Source: CAYXOX01 sp964466745 (lineage in GTDB: Bacteria; Pseudomonadota; Alphaproteobacteria; Rhodobacterales; Rhodobacteraceae). Taken from it: a stretch of DNA of 22,670 nucleotides. The notes under the pieces are model-generated. The model saw only the letters and a list, made by a program, of their open reading frames with translations, had not been told where the DNA came from and made no database searches. The stretch spans positions 1 through 22,670 of the forward strand of contig CAYXOX010000036.1 of assembly GCA_964466745.1 (NCBI GenBank), given 5' to 3'. Within the stretch, counting starts at the first letter, position 1. Each line of letters begins with the position of its first letter. Shown here piece by piece: positions 1-8,307 of this stretch. Position numbers and translations under genes: made by a program.

Positions 1-1
1 G

Positions 2-76
2 ACTGGTATCCTCACAATCGTTGCCGCACTGCTTGGGGCCATTGGAGGTGCAGTCCTCACCGCCTTGCTCAGCTAG
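2..76 (+). CDS. C-terminal end of an unidentified small membrane protein (5' truncated)
   Basis: The open frame enters from the left edge and encodes 24 residues ending ...VLTALLS before a TAG at 74-76. The visible part is almost entirely hydrophobic and rich in Gly, Ala, Leu and Val, consistent with one transmembrane helix. Beside a phage-like helicase operon it could be a holin- or spanin-like tail, but nothing specific identifies it. The same frame stays open after the TAG for 31 further codons up to a TGA at 170-172, with GC-rich third positions, so the amber codon may be a premature stop or a sequence error. The true end could therefore be 172. Confidence 0.35.
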   Translation, partial: TGILTIVAALLGAIGGAVLTALLS

Positions 77-168
77 AACGCACAGCGCGAAAGCGTAACC
101 CAGACCGCGCTCCCAGGCGCTGCCGCGAACGGCGGGCATTGGGACCAGATCAACCGCGCACCGTTGCA

Positions 169-191
169 GTGAGGCAGTGAGGATAGTGAGG
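169..191 (+). repeat. Three direct GTGAGG repeats
   Basis: GTGAGG occurs at 169-174, 177-182 and 186-191, spaced 8 and 9 bases. It is the left half of a two-sided array; the reverse complement repeats at 275-330. The repeats lie in or just after the tail of the left-hand gene and beside an AT-rich stretch. Confidence 0.7.
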
Positions 192-274
192 GTGTTTTCT
201 ATAAATTCCCCCTGAGGTCATGTATCTAAATATATCAAACACTTAGCCTGTTTCTTGTGTTGTGATAGATTCTG
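192..274. other. AT-rich spacer between opposed GTGAGG/CCTCAC arrays (candidate origin or operator region)
   Basis: This stretch is clearly AT-richer than the rest of the window, with short runs such as TATAAATT near 200 and ATCTAAATATATC near 223. It contains no convincing gene and lies between two convergent coding regions. The flanking repeats point away from each other across it. An easily melted core beside iterated protein-binding sites is typical of iteron origins, and the adjacent gene is a P-loop replication-type helicase. A bidirectional terminator or operator is the alternative. The function is inferred, not shown. Confidence 0.4.
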
Positions 275-330
275 CCTCACCATCCTCACCGTCCTCACCA
301 TCATCACCGGACCCTCACCGCATCCTCACC
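275..330 (-). repeat. Array of CCTCACC (GGTGAGG on the minus strand) repeats
   Basis: CCTCACC occurs exactly at 275-281, 284-290, 293-299, 313-319 and 324-330, with a one-base variant (CATCACC) at 302-308. The first four units keep a 9-base period and the last two an 11-base period. The array runs over the 3' end of the helicase gene, whose stop codon is at 304-306. On the minus strand the units read GGTGAGG followed by A, C or G. Single extra copies occur at 10-15 and 55-61. Confidence 0.75.
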
Positions 331-1592
331 GGGGACGTAACGGGCCGCGCCTTTGCCTTCGCCGGACGTGATCCGACCAGCCCGCACCCAACCGAGCGCC
401 ACAAGCTCCTGAGTGACGCGGCGGGCAAGCTGTGGTGTCATGTCAGAAGGAAGGACGCCCATTTCCCCCAGGACTTGCTTTGCGGTGATCTCCGAGCGGC
501 CTTGCAAGGCGCGGGCGATATCTGCCCTCCACGGATCATCCGGACGGCGGTCCGCAACCTCCGCCTGAGCATGTTCGGAAACCTCGCCCTCTAGCCACCA
601 GCGTTCGCCCTTGCGATAGAGCACCACGGCCTCGGCCCAGATTTGATCCCGGTCGCGGGCCAGGCTGTCCACGTCGATCTCGCCCACCTTCACGGGCCAG
701 AACCGGCGCCCGCCGGTTTCATCGCGCTGCCAGTCGTCTTTGTTCGTGGTGCCTGCAAAGACGCAGCGGCGCGGCTCCGATACCTCCTCGCGGGCATAGG
801 CTGGCCGGAATGTCTCCACCTGCCGCGTGATGAACGCCTTGATTGCATCCACCTCCTTGCGCATGGCTTCGAGTTCTCCGACCTCGATGATCCATTTGCC
901 GCGCAGGTAGCTGCTCGCATCCTTGGTGCCCATCTGAGGCAGGGAATCCGAGAACCAGTCCTCACCGGCCAGAGCTGCCAGAGCACTCGATTTTCNNNNN
1001 NNNNNTTTCGACGCCCCTGAGCGCCTTCGAGAACAAGCATATGGTCTGCCTTGCATCCGGGCTTGAAGCCCCGTGCAACGGCAGAGATGCACCACCTCTT
1101 GCCGACCTCCTGCGTGTATTCCGATAACTCGGCCCCGCAGTAGTCTATTAGCCAAGCTTCGAGCCGAGGCTTGCCATCCCATTGCAGCCCTTCGAGATAG
1201 TCGCGCAACGGGTCAAAGGACTGGTGGCGGCATACCTTGCGCGCCGCCGCCTGCACGATCTGAGCATCGGCCTTGGGAAAGCCGTTGCGGTTGAACCACG
1301 CCTGAGCGGCTGAATAATCGTCATCCTCCAATGGGCGCGGGTATTCCCCGCCACCCTGCCCGGGGACGGGGTGCATTAGGACGCGCCGCATGGTGAACCG
1401 GTTATAGGCGAGAACGCCGTGCCAATCGCCGTGATCGGTCAAAAGCGTGATCGCGTTCGCCATGTTCCAGATCGGTCGATCCTTGTCGTCGCGGATCAGA
1501 TCCAGATCGTCGTGACGATAGGGCAAACCGGAGGGTGTGCCGCCGCCCATGCGCCTATCAACTGCACGAAAAACGTTGTCCTTGGGCATCAT
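304..1592 (-). CDS. VapE/VirE-family P-loop helicase-like protein, interrupted by an assembly gap
   Basis: The protein matches the virulence-associated E (VirE/VapE) family, phage- and island-borne ATPases thought to act in element replication. The N-terminal part has the conserved FDPLRDYLEGLQWDGKPRLE stretch and then KADHMLVLEGAQG, the start of a Walker A loop. After the gap the frame continues KSSALAALAGEDWFSD, IIEVGELEAM (Walker B-like), CVFAGTTNKDDWQRDETGG and RRFWPV, all typical of the family. The ATG at 1592 overlaps the upstream stop as ATGA, which fixes the start. Ten Ns at 996-1005 put the two halves out of frame. If the repeated GAAA at the gap edges is one overlap, a single 424-residue frame results. 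No primase domain is visible upstream. It is the last gene of a tight leftward operon. Confidence 0.85.
996..1005. other. Assembly gap (10 Ns) inside the helicase Walker A motif
   Basis: Ten consecutive undetermined bases. On the minus strand the left edge ends CGTCGAAA and the right edge begins GAAAATCG, so the edges share GAAA. The length is probably a placeholder, not measured. Confidence 0.95.
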
Positions 1593-1798
1593 GCAGCACC
1601 CCCGAACAGAGGCACGACATCCGCGCGATGCAGGGTCAAAGACGAAGCTTCGACCATCCCCTCGGCAAAGTCGATTGCCCGTTGGCGGGTCGGGAAGCCC
1701 CGCGCGATGTAGCCCGCATCCCGGTGCCGGTCCCACACCATCACGACAAAGGCGTGCTCCGCATCCCAGCCGTCGATAATCTCGATCTCGCCATTCAT
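1589..1798 (-). CDS. Small hypothetical protein of the accessory operon (69 aa)
   Basis: I do not recognise this protein. It starts MNGEIEIIDGWDAEHAF, is acidic in the N-terminal half, and has a plausible strand-strand-helix pattern (FVVMVWDRHRDAGYIARGF then TRQRAIDFAEGMVEA). Its ATG overlaps the upstream stop (ATGA at 1795-1798) and its own stop overlaps the helicase start (ATGA at 1589-1592), so translational coupling is likely. The strand-then-helix pattern loosely resembles that of the 72-residue protein at 2181-2399. Synteny with the helicase suggests a role in the same mobile element. Confidence 0.7.
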   Translation of the reverse strand: MNGEIEIIDGWDAEHAFVVMVWDRHRDAGYIARGFPTRQRAIDFAEGMVEASSLTLHRADVVPLFGGAA

Positions 1799-2184
1799 GC
1801 CGCCACCTCATTCGCGTAGTCGATGAAGTCCCGACGCTTGGACCGTGACATCGCTTTGAACGTGGCGACGGCATAGGCATTGATGTCCTCGGGGCTGGCG
1901 ATGCTGGCCCAGAACATCGCCTCGTCGGCTACGTCGAACAGCGGGGCCAAGGGTGCGCCCGCGCCGTCCGCCAAAGCCGCCTGCGCAGCCGCAATGCCGT
2001 GCTCCGGCGCCATACTCCTGAGCACCGCGAAGGCGAGCGCAGCGCGCTCACGGGGCGTCAGGCGGACCGCCAGCACCGCCGACAGGCCGAGCCAGTCATC
2101 GGAGGTATCAAGCACCAGGCAATAGCCCAGCATCCGAACCGCGCGAAGGTGGCGGCGCTCCATTTGCTTTGACAGGTTGCTCAT
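1795..2184 (-). CDS. Hypothetical protein of the accessory operon (129 aa)
   Basis: Not recognised. The 129-residue sequence begins MSNLSKQMERRHLRAVRML and is mostly alpha-helical in appearance, with an Ala/Leu-rich middle (LTPRERAALAFAVLRSMAPE) and a basic stretch SRSKRRDF near the C terminus. No signal peptide or membrane segment is evident. The start ATG overlaps the upstream stop (ATGA, 2181-2184) and the stop overlaps the next gene's start (ATGA, 1795-1798). The frame-specific overlaps on both sides are the main evidence that it is real. Confidence 0.7.
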   Translation of the reverse strand: MSNLSKQMERRHLRAVRMLGYCLVLDTSDDWLGLSAVLAVRLTPRERAALAFAVLRSMAPEHGIAAAQAALADGAGAPLAPLFDVADEAMFWASIASPEDINAYAVATFKAMSRSKRRDFIDYANEVAA

Positions 2185-2399
2185 GCCGCGCCCCCCTTCA
2201 CCTTGAAGGGGCGCTGCATCCGCGCAGCCGTTTCGCGGCCAAGCTCAAGGGCCGTGGCCTTGTCAGGGGAGCTGGCGAGCCGCGTCTTGATCGCCCTGCC
2301 GGGGCATGGGGTGACCAGGACAACATCCCACCGGGCGCCACACTTGTTGACGGTGTAGTAGGACGTTGCCGCCGTGGGCAGTTGGGTGACGTTGCTCAT
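2181..2399 (-). CDS. Small hypothetical protein of the accessory operon (72 aa)
   Basis: Not recognised. The 72-residue product begins MSNVTQLPTAATSYYTV, followed by WDVVLVTPCPGRAIKTRLASS and a helix KATALELGRETAARM, ending in a basic tail PFKVKG. The beta-hairpin-plus-helix look resembles small domains of the DUF2188 type, but this is only an impression. ATGA overlaps at both ends (2396-2399 and 2181-2184) place it inside the translationally coupled chain leading to the helicase. Confidence 0.65.
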   Translation of the reverse strand: MSNVTQLPTAATSYYTVNKCGARWDVVLVTPCPGRAIKTRLASSPDKATALELGRETAARMQRPFKVKGGAA

Positions 2400-2656
2400 A
2401 CCAGCGCCCCCCAGTGCAGTGCCAAAATCGGGTGACGCGCAGCATGCGGTGCGGTATAGTCACCGTGAAACGGATCAGTTTCACACTTGCTCAGAGCGCC
2501 GTTGCGGGGACCAGCCGCAGCGGCGTTTTCTTCGTCGGCAATGCCTTGGAACGCTTTACAAGATGCCAGTTCGTTCCCGGCACGTTCGCGGTTGTTCGGG
2601 TCGATGCCGGAGAACGCATCGTTCTGATACTGCGTCAGAAAGGCGGGAACAGGCAA
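2396..2656 (-). CDS. First visible gene of the accessory operon, hypothetical, start uncertain
   Basis: The frame ends ...ILALHWGALV with a TGA overlapping the next ATG as ATGA, exactly as at the three downstream junctions, which supports coding. The recognisable protein-like part runs from QYQNDAFSGIDPNNRERAG through NELASCKAFQGIADEE. No well-placed ATG with a ribosome site is visible. A TTG at 2656 is used here, and an in-frame ATG near 2750 is possible but would add a low-complexity Cys/Arg-rich N terminus. The gene may have lost its 5' end at the boundary with the core chromosome. No function can be assigned. Confidence 0.4.
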   Translation of the reverse strand: MPVPAFLTQYQNDAFSGIDPNNRERAGNELASCKAFQGIADEENAAAAGPRNGALSKCETDPFHGDYTAPHAARHPILALHWGALV

Positions 2657-2756
2657 AAGCCTGCACTTTCCCTTATGCCAGATCGAAGGCCCGGCAGTCC
2701 GGCCCGCCCGCCGGCAATCGGTGCGAGCCCGGCAGCCATGCGCGCACATCGTCGCG

Positions 2757-2785
2757 CTTTCGTTTCGATCCGAATCCCCTATGCT
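2757..2785 (+). promoter_or_regulatory. Possible sigma-70 promoter for sspB
   Basis: TATGCT at 2780-2785 is a fair -10 element, with a weak CTTTCG at 2757-2762, 17 bases upstream. It lies about 40 bases before the sspB start. The -35 match is poor, so this is tentative. Confidence 0.25.
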
Positions 2786-2824
2786 CGCCCCAACCCGCCA
2801 GATCCGGACGGGAGGATCACGGCA

Positions 2825-3343
2825 ATGGCACGCGCCATAGACTACGGAAATCTGATGCACAGGGCCATGCGCGGCCTGATACAGGAAGTGATGACCGACG
2901 TGGCCCGCAACGGCCTGCCCGGCGACCACCACTTCTTCATCACTTTCGACACGCTCCACCCCGACGTGGAACTCGCCGACTGGCTGTCCGACAGGTATCC
3001 CGGCGAGATGACGGTGGTCATGCAGCACTGGTTCGACGGCCTCGAGGTGGGCGACGACGGGTTCTCGGTAACGCTCAATTTCGGCGACAGCCCCGAGCCG
3101 CTCTACATCCCCTACGACGCGATCAAGACGTTCGTGGATCCCTCGGTGGAGTTCGGCCTGCGCTTCGAGACCCAGGACGACGACGAGGACGACGACGCGC
3201 CCGTGTCGCGCCGCCCCATCGCGCCGGTGCGCGACGACGCGCGCCCGCGGCCCGAGGCCACCGGCGAAACCCCGGCGGCGGACAAGGGCAAGTCCAGGAA
3301 GGACGCCGAAATCGTCAGCCTCGACAGTTTCCGGAAGCCCTGA
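2825..3343 (+). CDS. sspB: SspB-family ClpXP protease specificity adaptor
   Basis: The 172-residue protein matches the alphaproteobacterial SspB family, which binds ssrA-tagged and other substrates and delivers them to ClpXP. The substrate-binding fold covers about residues 1-120, with HHFFITFDTLHPDVELADWL and MTVVMQHWFDGLEVGDDGFSV typical of the family. An acidic linker (DDDEDDD) and a Pro/Arg-rich flexible region follow. The C terminus EIVSLDSFRKP resembles the short ClpX-docking motif that ends SspB proteins. The ATG at 2825 follows GGAGG at 2811-2815 with 9-base spacing. It lies immediately right of the accessory segment and 149 bases before fumC on the same strand. Confidence 0.93.
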   Translation: MARAIDYGNLMHRAMRGLIQEVMTDVARNGLPGDHHFFITFDTLHPDVELADWLSDRYPGEMTVVMQHWFDGLEVGDDGFSVTLNFGDSPEPLYIPYDAIKTFVDPSVEFGLRFETQDDDEDDDAPVSRRPIAPVRDDARPRPEATGETPAADKGKSRKDAEIVSLDSFRKP

Positions 3344-3492
3344 GCGCGGCAAACCGGCATCGGCCGCTCGCCCCGGGGGCCGGGGCCGGCACGCACCGCG
3401 CCGTTCGGAGGCACGGGCGGCACCTCGGAGATTGCCCCGCACGCGCCGTCGGGCTAGGACGCTCACCGTCGCACGTCCGCAGGAGCACCCCC

Positions 3493-4880
<1,388 letters not shown>

Positions 4881-4884
<4 letters not shown>

Positions 4885-5129
4885 AGCCCATCAACCTCAA
4901 CAAGGCCCGAAAGGCACGCGCGAAGATCAAGAAGCGCGCCGAGGCCAATGAAAACGCCGCATTCTTCGGGTTGAGCAAGGCGCAGCGCGACGTCGCGCGC
5001 GCCGAGGCCGCCCGCAGCGCGGCGCGGCACGCCGGGCACGGCAAGGACGACGCACCGACGAACGCGGCGGCTACCGGGGGCGGCGATCCCGACACGCGCG
5101 AAGGCGGGCGCGCCCCGGAGAGCCGGTGA
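4881..5129 (+). CDS. DUF4169 family protein
   Basis: The 82-residue protein starts at a GTG that overlaps the fumC stop. It begins with the family's basic segment KPINLNKARKARAKIKKRAEAN followed by AAFFGLSKAQRDVARAEAAR, probably a single charged helix, and ends in a low-complexity Gly/Asp/Ala tail. DUF4169 proteins are short, of unknown function, and in my recollection recur next to fumC and a ribbon-helix-helix gene in Rhodobacterales. The abundant Lys/Arg could allow nucleic-acid or partner binding, but this is speculation. Its TGA overlaps the next GTG (5126-5129). Confidence 0.85.
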
Positions 5130-5365
5130 GCGCGCGCCCCGTCAAGCACTCCCTCACGCTGAGGGGACACCGCACCAGCGTATCCCTGGAGGTGGAATTC
5201 TGGCGCGCATTCCGGGCCATTGCCGCGGAAAAGGGGATGGCGATCAACGCGCTGGCCGCCGAAATTGATGAAGCGCGGGGCGTGGAGACAGGCCTCGCAT
5301 CCGCGATCCGCGTCTATGTCCTGCGGCACCTCGAGGCACGCACCGGGGGGCAGACGCCCCGCTAG
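5126..5365 (+). CDS. Ribbon-helix-helix domain protein
   Basis: The 79-residue protein begins at a GTG overlapping the previous stop. The pattern KHSLTLRGHRTSVSLEVEFW (beta strand and first helix), RAIAAEKGMAINALAAEID and a final helix SAIRVYVLRHLEA fits the RHH_4-type (PF13467) ribbon-helix-helix family. Such proteins usually dimerise and bind DNA as transcription factors. It is the last gene of the fumC-DUF4169-RHH unit and faces the end of lpxB across 76 bases. Targets are unknown; autoregulation or control of fumC is possible but not shown. Confidence 0.85.
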   Translation: MSARPVKHSLTLRGHRTSVSLEVEFWRAFRAIAAEKGMAINALAAEIDEARGVETGLASAIRVYVLRHLEARTGGQTPR

Positions 5366-5394
5366 GGCCAGAGCGCCGGCCCGAAACCTGCCTC

Positions 5395-5417
5395 GCCCGG
5401 CTTGCAACGCTCCGGGC
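5395..5417. terminator. Possible hairpin between convergent RHH gene and lpxB
   Basis: GCCCGG at 5395-5400 pairs with CCGGGC at 5412-5417 across an 11-base loop. It sits in the only gap between convergent transcription units. There is no T-run on either strand, so intrinsic termination is doubtful. Confidence 0.3.
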
Positions 5418-5441
5418 AGACCGCATCGCCCCGGGCCGCGC

Positions 5442-6578
5442 TCAGCCGAGCCCGTCGAGCACCGCCCGCGCCGCCCGCAGCCCCGGCGCCTCTCCGCCCT
5501 CGCCGAGCCGGTCCATCACCGTCTCGAAGGCGGCAAGCTGGGCCGCGCGCTCCGGCGCCGAAGGCTCCAGCAGCCGCTCCAGCGCCGCCGCCATGGGCCC
5601 GGGGCGGAAGCGTCGCCCGATGAACTCCGGCACCGCCCGTGTCTCGCCGACGAGGTTCACCAGCGTCACCGTGTCCGTGCGCAGCATCCGCTCGATGATG
5701 GCGCGGGTCGCCCAGTGCATGTCGTACCCGATCACCATGGGAACGCGGGCGCGGGCCAGCTCCAGCGAGACGGTCCCCGACGCCGCGAGCGCCGCATCGC
5801 AGGCGGCAACCGCCGCCGTGCGGGCGCCGCCTTCCACCAGCCGCGCCGGCACCGGCCAACCGTCGATCGCCTCTTCCACCAGCCCGCGCAGCCCGGGCGC
5901 AACCGGAACGGTCACCGCGAGCGACGGACGCCGGTCCGCGATTCGTCTCAGCACCTCTCCGAAGACCGGCGCCATCCGGCGCACCTCGCCGCGGCGCGAG
6001 CCGGGAAGCACCGCCAGCGCGGGGCTGGCGCCCTCGATCGCAGCCCGCTCGGCGGCAAGCACGGAGGCGTCCGGCCTTGCCGAAGCCACCACCGGATGGC
6101 CCACGAAATCGCAGCGCATGCCCTCCGCCTCCATGTAGGGCGGCTCGAAGGGGAAGAGCGCGAGCACCTGGTCGATGAAGGGCGCCATCTTGGCTGCCCT
6201 GCCCGGCCGCCAGGCCCATACCGTCGGCGCCACGTAGTGCACCGTGCGGATCGGCCTCGCCGCGCGCACCGCGCGGGCCACGCGCAGCGAGAAATCCGGG
6301 CTGTCGATCGTCACCAGCGCATCGGGGCCGTAGGCGAGCACGGCGTCGATCGTCTGGCGAAGGCGCCGCCGGAGCTGGGGATAGCGCGGCAGCACTTCCG
6401 CCAGCCCCATCACCGAAAGCTCCTCCATGGGAAAGAGGCTGGAGAGCCCCCGCGCCGTCATCTCCGCGCCGCCGATCCCCCGGATTTCCGCGCCGGGCGC
6501 AAGCTCGGCAAGGCCGTCCATCAGCGCGGCGCCCAGCCTGTCGCCGCTGGCCTCGCCCGCGAGCAGGAAGAGTTTCAC
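5442..6578 (-). CDS. lpxB: Lipid-A-disaccharide synthase
   Basis: LpxB joins UDP-2,3-diacylglucosamine and 2,3-diacylglucosamine-1-phosphate to form the lipid A disaccharide at the inner face of the inner membrane. The 378-residue length is typical. The N terminus KLFLLAGEASGD contains the family GEASGD at 8-13. FPMEELSVMGLAEVLPR, TIDSPDFSLR, HYVAPTVWAWRPGR and LPGSRRGEVRR are all family hallmarks. The GTG at 6578 overlaps the lpxI stop (GTGA), so translation is probably coupled. It is the final gene of the long leftward envelope operon. It is extremely GC-rich, with long spurious frames on the other strand. Confidence 0.95.
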   Translation of the reverse strand: MKLFLLAGEASGDRLGAALMDGLAELAPGAEIRGIGGAEMTARGLSSLFPMEELSVMGLAEVLPRYPQLRRRLRQTIDAVLAYGPDALVTIDSPDFSLRVARAVRAARPIRTVHYVAPTVWAWRPGRAAKMAPFIDQVLALFPFEPPYMEAEGMRCDFVGHPVVASARPDASVLAAERAAIEGASPALAVLPGSRRGEVRRMAPVFGEVLRRIADRRPSLAVTVPVAPGLRGLVEEAIDGWPVPARLVEGGARTAAVAACDAALAASGTVSLELARARVPMVIGYDMHWATRAIIERMLRTDTVTLVNLVGETRAVPEFIGRRFRPGPMAAALERLLEPSAPERAAQLAAFETVMDRLGEGGEAPGLRAARAVLDGLG

Positions 6579-7504
6579 GGCCCCTCCCCGTGCGGGCGGA
6601 CCCACAGGAACAGTCCGGCGGCGTCGGCGGCGCTTACGGTTTCGGCGCGGTCGAGCACCAGCACCCCGCCCACCTCGATGACGATCCCCCGAAGCCCCGC
6701 CTCGGCCGCGCCCCGCACGGTGGAAGGGCCGATGGTGGGCAGGTCGGCGCGGCGGTCCTGGCCCGGCTTCGGCGCCTTGAAGAGAAGCCCGCCCGGTGGA
6801 AGGGCCGGATCGCGCCGCCGGCGCGGCGCGCCGGGGCCGCTCAGCCAGTCGGCGGCGCTTCCGGCAAGATCGAACGGATCGAAAAGCCCGAGGCTTTCCG
6901 AGCGCACCGTCTCGGGCGGGGCGGGCTCGGTGAGCGAGCGGAGCATCCAGTCGGTCCCGGGCGCGGCCTCCAGCGCCAGCACCTGACGGCCGGCCACCAC
7001 GCAGGCCTGGCCGAGATCGGCAGCGCCGAGCGCGGCCACGGCATCGGCGCCGCGGGAGGCGTCCGCACGGTCCGCCGCCTCCGGCACGGCGCGGGTGAGC
7101 ACGCCGGCGGGCGGCAAGAGGTCGGGAATCAGGTCCTGGGCCGAGCGCACGGCAAGGCCGGCTTCCTCGAAGATCTCCAGCAGCACCCGCAGCGCCCCGT
7201 CGTCGCCCCGCCCGAGCGCCTCCTGCAGCCGCGGGACGAGCGGCAGCGTGGCCGCGTCGATGGCGCCGGGATCGAGCGGCGGGCGCACCACCCCGCCAGC
7301 GAAGCACACCTCCGCGATGCCGCGGTCGCGCAGTTCGGCGATCAGGCTGCCCAACGTCTCGAGGCGCGCAGGGCGGGCAGGCCGGCCGCCGAGCTCTTCC
7401 CGCGTGCCCCAGGGGCTCAGCACCGTCACGGGGCGGCCGTTCGCCTCGAGCGCCGCCAGAAGCGCCTCGGGAAGCCGGCCCCGCCCGGCAAACAGCGCAA
7501 TCAC
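6575..7504 (-). CDS. lpxI: UDP-2,3-diacylglucosamine pyrophosphatase LpxI (DUF1009)
   Basis: LpxI hydrolyses UDP-2,3-diacylglucosamine to lipid X and UMP, replacing LpxH in many alphaproteobacteria. The 309-residue protein starts with IALFAGRGRLPE, an N-terminal Rossmann-like domain. It ends with the strongly conserved KAPKPGQDRRADLPTIGP and GIVIEVGGVLVLD of the C-terminal catalytic domain. The start is a GTG at 7504, 5 bases after the lpxA stop. Its position between lpxA and lpxB is the expected place for the step that joins their reactions. Confidence 0.93.
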   Translation of the reverse strand: MIALFAGRGRLPEALLAALEANGRPVTVLSPWGTREELGGRPARPARLETLGSLIAELRDRGIAEVCFAGGVVRPPLDPGAIDAATLPLVPRLQEALGRGDDGALRVLLEIFEEAGLAVRSAQDLIPDLLPPAGVLTRAVPEAADRADASRGADAVAALGAADLGQACVVAGRQVLALEAAPGTDWMLRSLTEPAPPETVRSESLGLFDPFDLAGSAADWLSGPGAPRRRRDPALPPGGLLFKAPKPGQDRRADLPTIGPSTVRGAAEAGLRGIVIEVGGVLVLDRAETVSAADAAGLFLWVRPHGEGP

Positions 7505-7509
7505 GGGGG

Positions 7510-8307
7510 CTACTCCGGCGCGAGCAACCCGCGGTCGCTCTCGCCAGTCACGAAATCCACGATCTCGCGCACGTAGGCGCTCTCGCTCTCCTCGCCAAGC
7601 CGCCGCGCGCGGTCCTGCAGCGTGCCCTCTCCCTGGGCGAGCATCTGGTAGGCCGCACGCAGGGCGGTGATGTCCTCGCGCGGGACACCGCGGCGCTTCA
7701 GCCCCACGAGGTTGAGCCCGTCGAGCCGCCCGCGCGGGCCCTGCACGAGGCCGTAGGGCATCACGTCATGGGTCACCATCGTGACCGCGCCGATGATGGC
7801 GCCGCGGCCCACGCGCACCCACTGGTGCACACCGGAAAGGCCGCCCACGATCACGTCGTCCTCGACCACGCAGTGCCCGGCGATCGCGGCGGAATTCACG
7901 AGAATCACCCGGTCACCCACCTGCGCGTCATGGGCCACATGGGCGCCGGCCATGATCAGCACGTCCGCTCCGATCCGTGTGAGCCCGCCGCCGCCGGCGG
8001 TGCCGGTGTTGATCGTCACGTGCTCGCGGATGCGCGCGCGCGGCCCGATCTCCAGCCGCGTCGCCTCGCCGCGGAACTTCAGATCCTGCGGGATCTCGCC
8101 GAGCACGGCGAAGGAAAAGACGGTGCTCTGGGCGCCGACATAGGTGGCGCCCGTCACGACGGCATGGGACCGCAGCTCCACCCCGTCGGCGAGGGTCACC
8201 TCCGGGCCGACATGGGCGAACGGCCCGATCCGGACACCGGCCCCGATCCGTGCCCCGGGCTCGACGACCGCGCTGGGGTGGATCTCCGCTGCGCCCAAGT
8301 CACTCAC
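7510..8307 (-). CDS. lpxA: UDP-N-acetylglucosamine acyltransferase
   Basis: LpxA transfers a hydroxyacyl chain from acyl-ACP to O3 of UDP-GlcNAc, the first step of lipid A synthesis. The 265-residue protein shows the hexapeptide repeats of a left-handed beta helix across about residues 8-190 (IHPSAVVEPGARIGAGVRIG and onward). Family motifs GEIPQDLKFRGE, HVTINTGT and GGGLTRIG are present. His126 in AHVAHDAQVG matches the catalytic His125 of E. coli. A helical C-terminal domain follows. The start is a GTG overlapping the fabZ stop (GTGA, 8304-8307), supported by the match of the first repeat to the family. Confidence 0.96.
   Translation of the reverse strand: MSDLGAAEIHPSAVVEPGARIGAGVRIGPFAHVGPEVTLADGVELRSHAVVTGATYVGAQSTVFSFAVLGEIPQDLKFRGEATRLEIGPRARIREHVTINTGTAGGGGLTRIGADVLIMAGAHVAHDAQVGDRVILVNSAAIAGHCVVEDDVIVGGLSGVHQWVRVGRGAIIGAVTMVTHDVMPYGLVQGPRGRLDGLNLVGLKRRGVPREDITALRAAYQMLAQGEGTLQDRARRLGEESESAYVREIVDFVTGESDRGLLAPE

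Noticed and set aside
275..330. CRISPR array
   Set aside because: Units are 7 bases with 2-4 base gaps; there are no 25-40 base repeats, unique spacers or cas genes.
262..594. 110-codon plus-strand frame over the repeat array
   Set aside because: Its start is the CCTCACC repeat (Ser-Pro-Ser-Ser translation) and the rest is antisense to the helicase C terminus.
2640..2820. tRNA gene as integration target next to the accessory segment
   Set aside because: I could not fold a cloverleaf or find a T-loop GTTCRA motif in this stretch.
2414..2824. 5' extension of sspB to 2414
   Set aside because: The family domain starts at MARAIDYGNLMHRAM with a good ribosome site right before 2825; upstream translation is not protein-like.
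3344..3492. Terminator hairpin between sspB and fumC
   Set aside because: Several overlapping CCGG-rich pairings are possible, none clearly better than chance in such GC-rich DNA, and there is no T-run.
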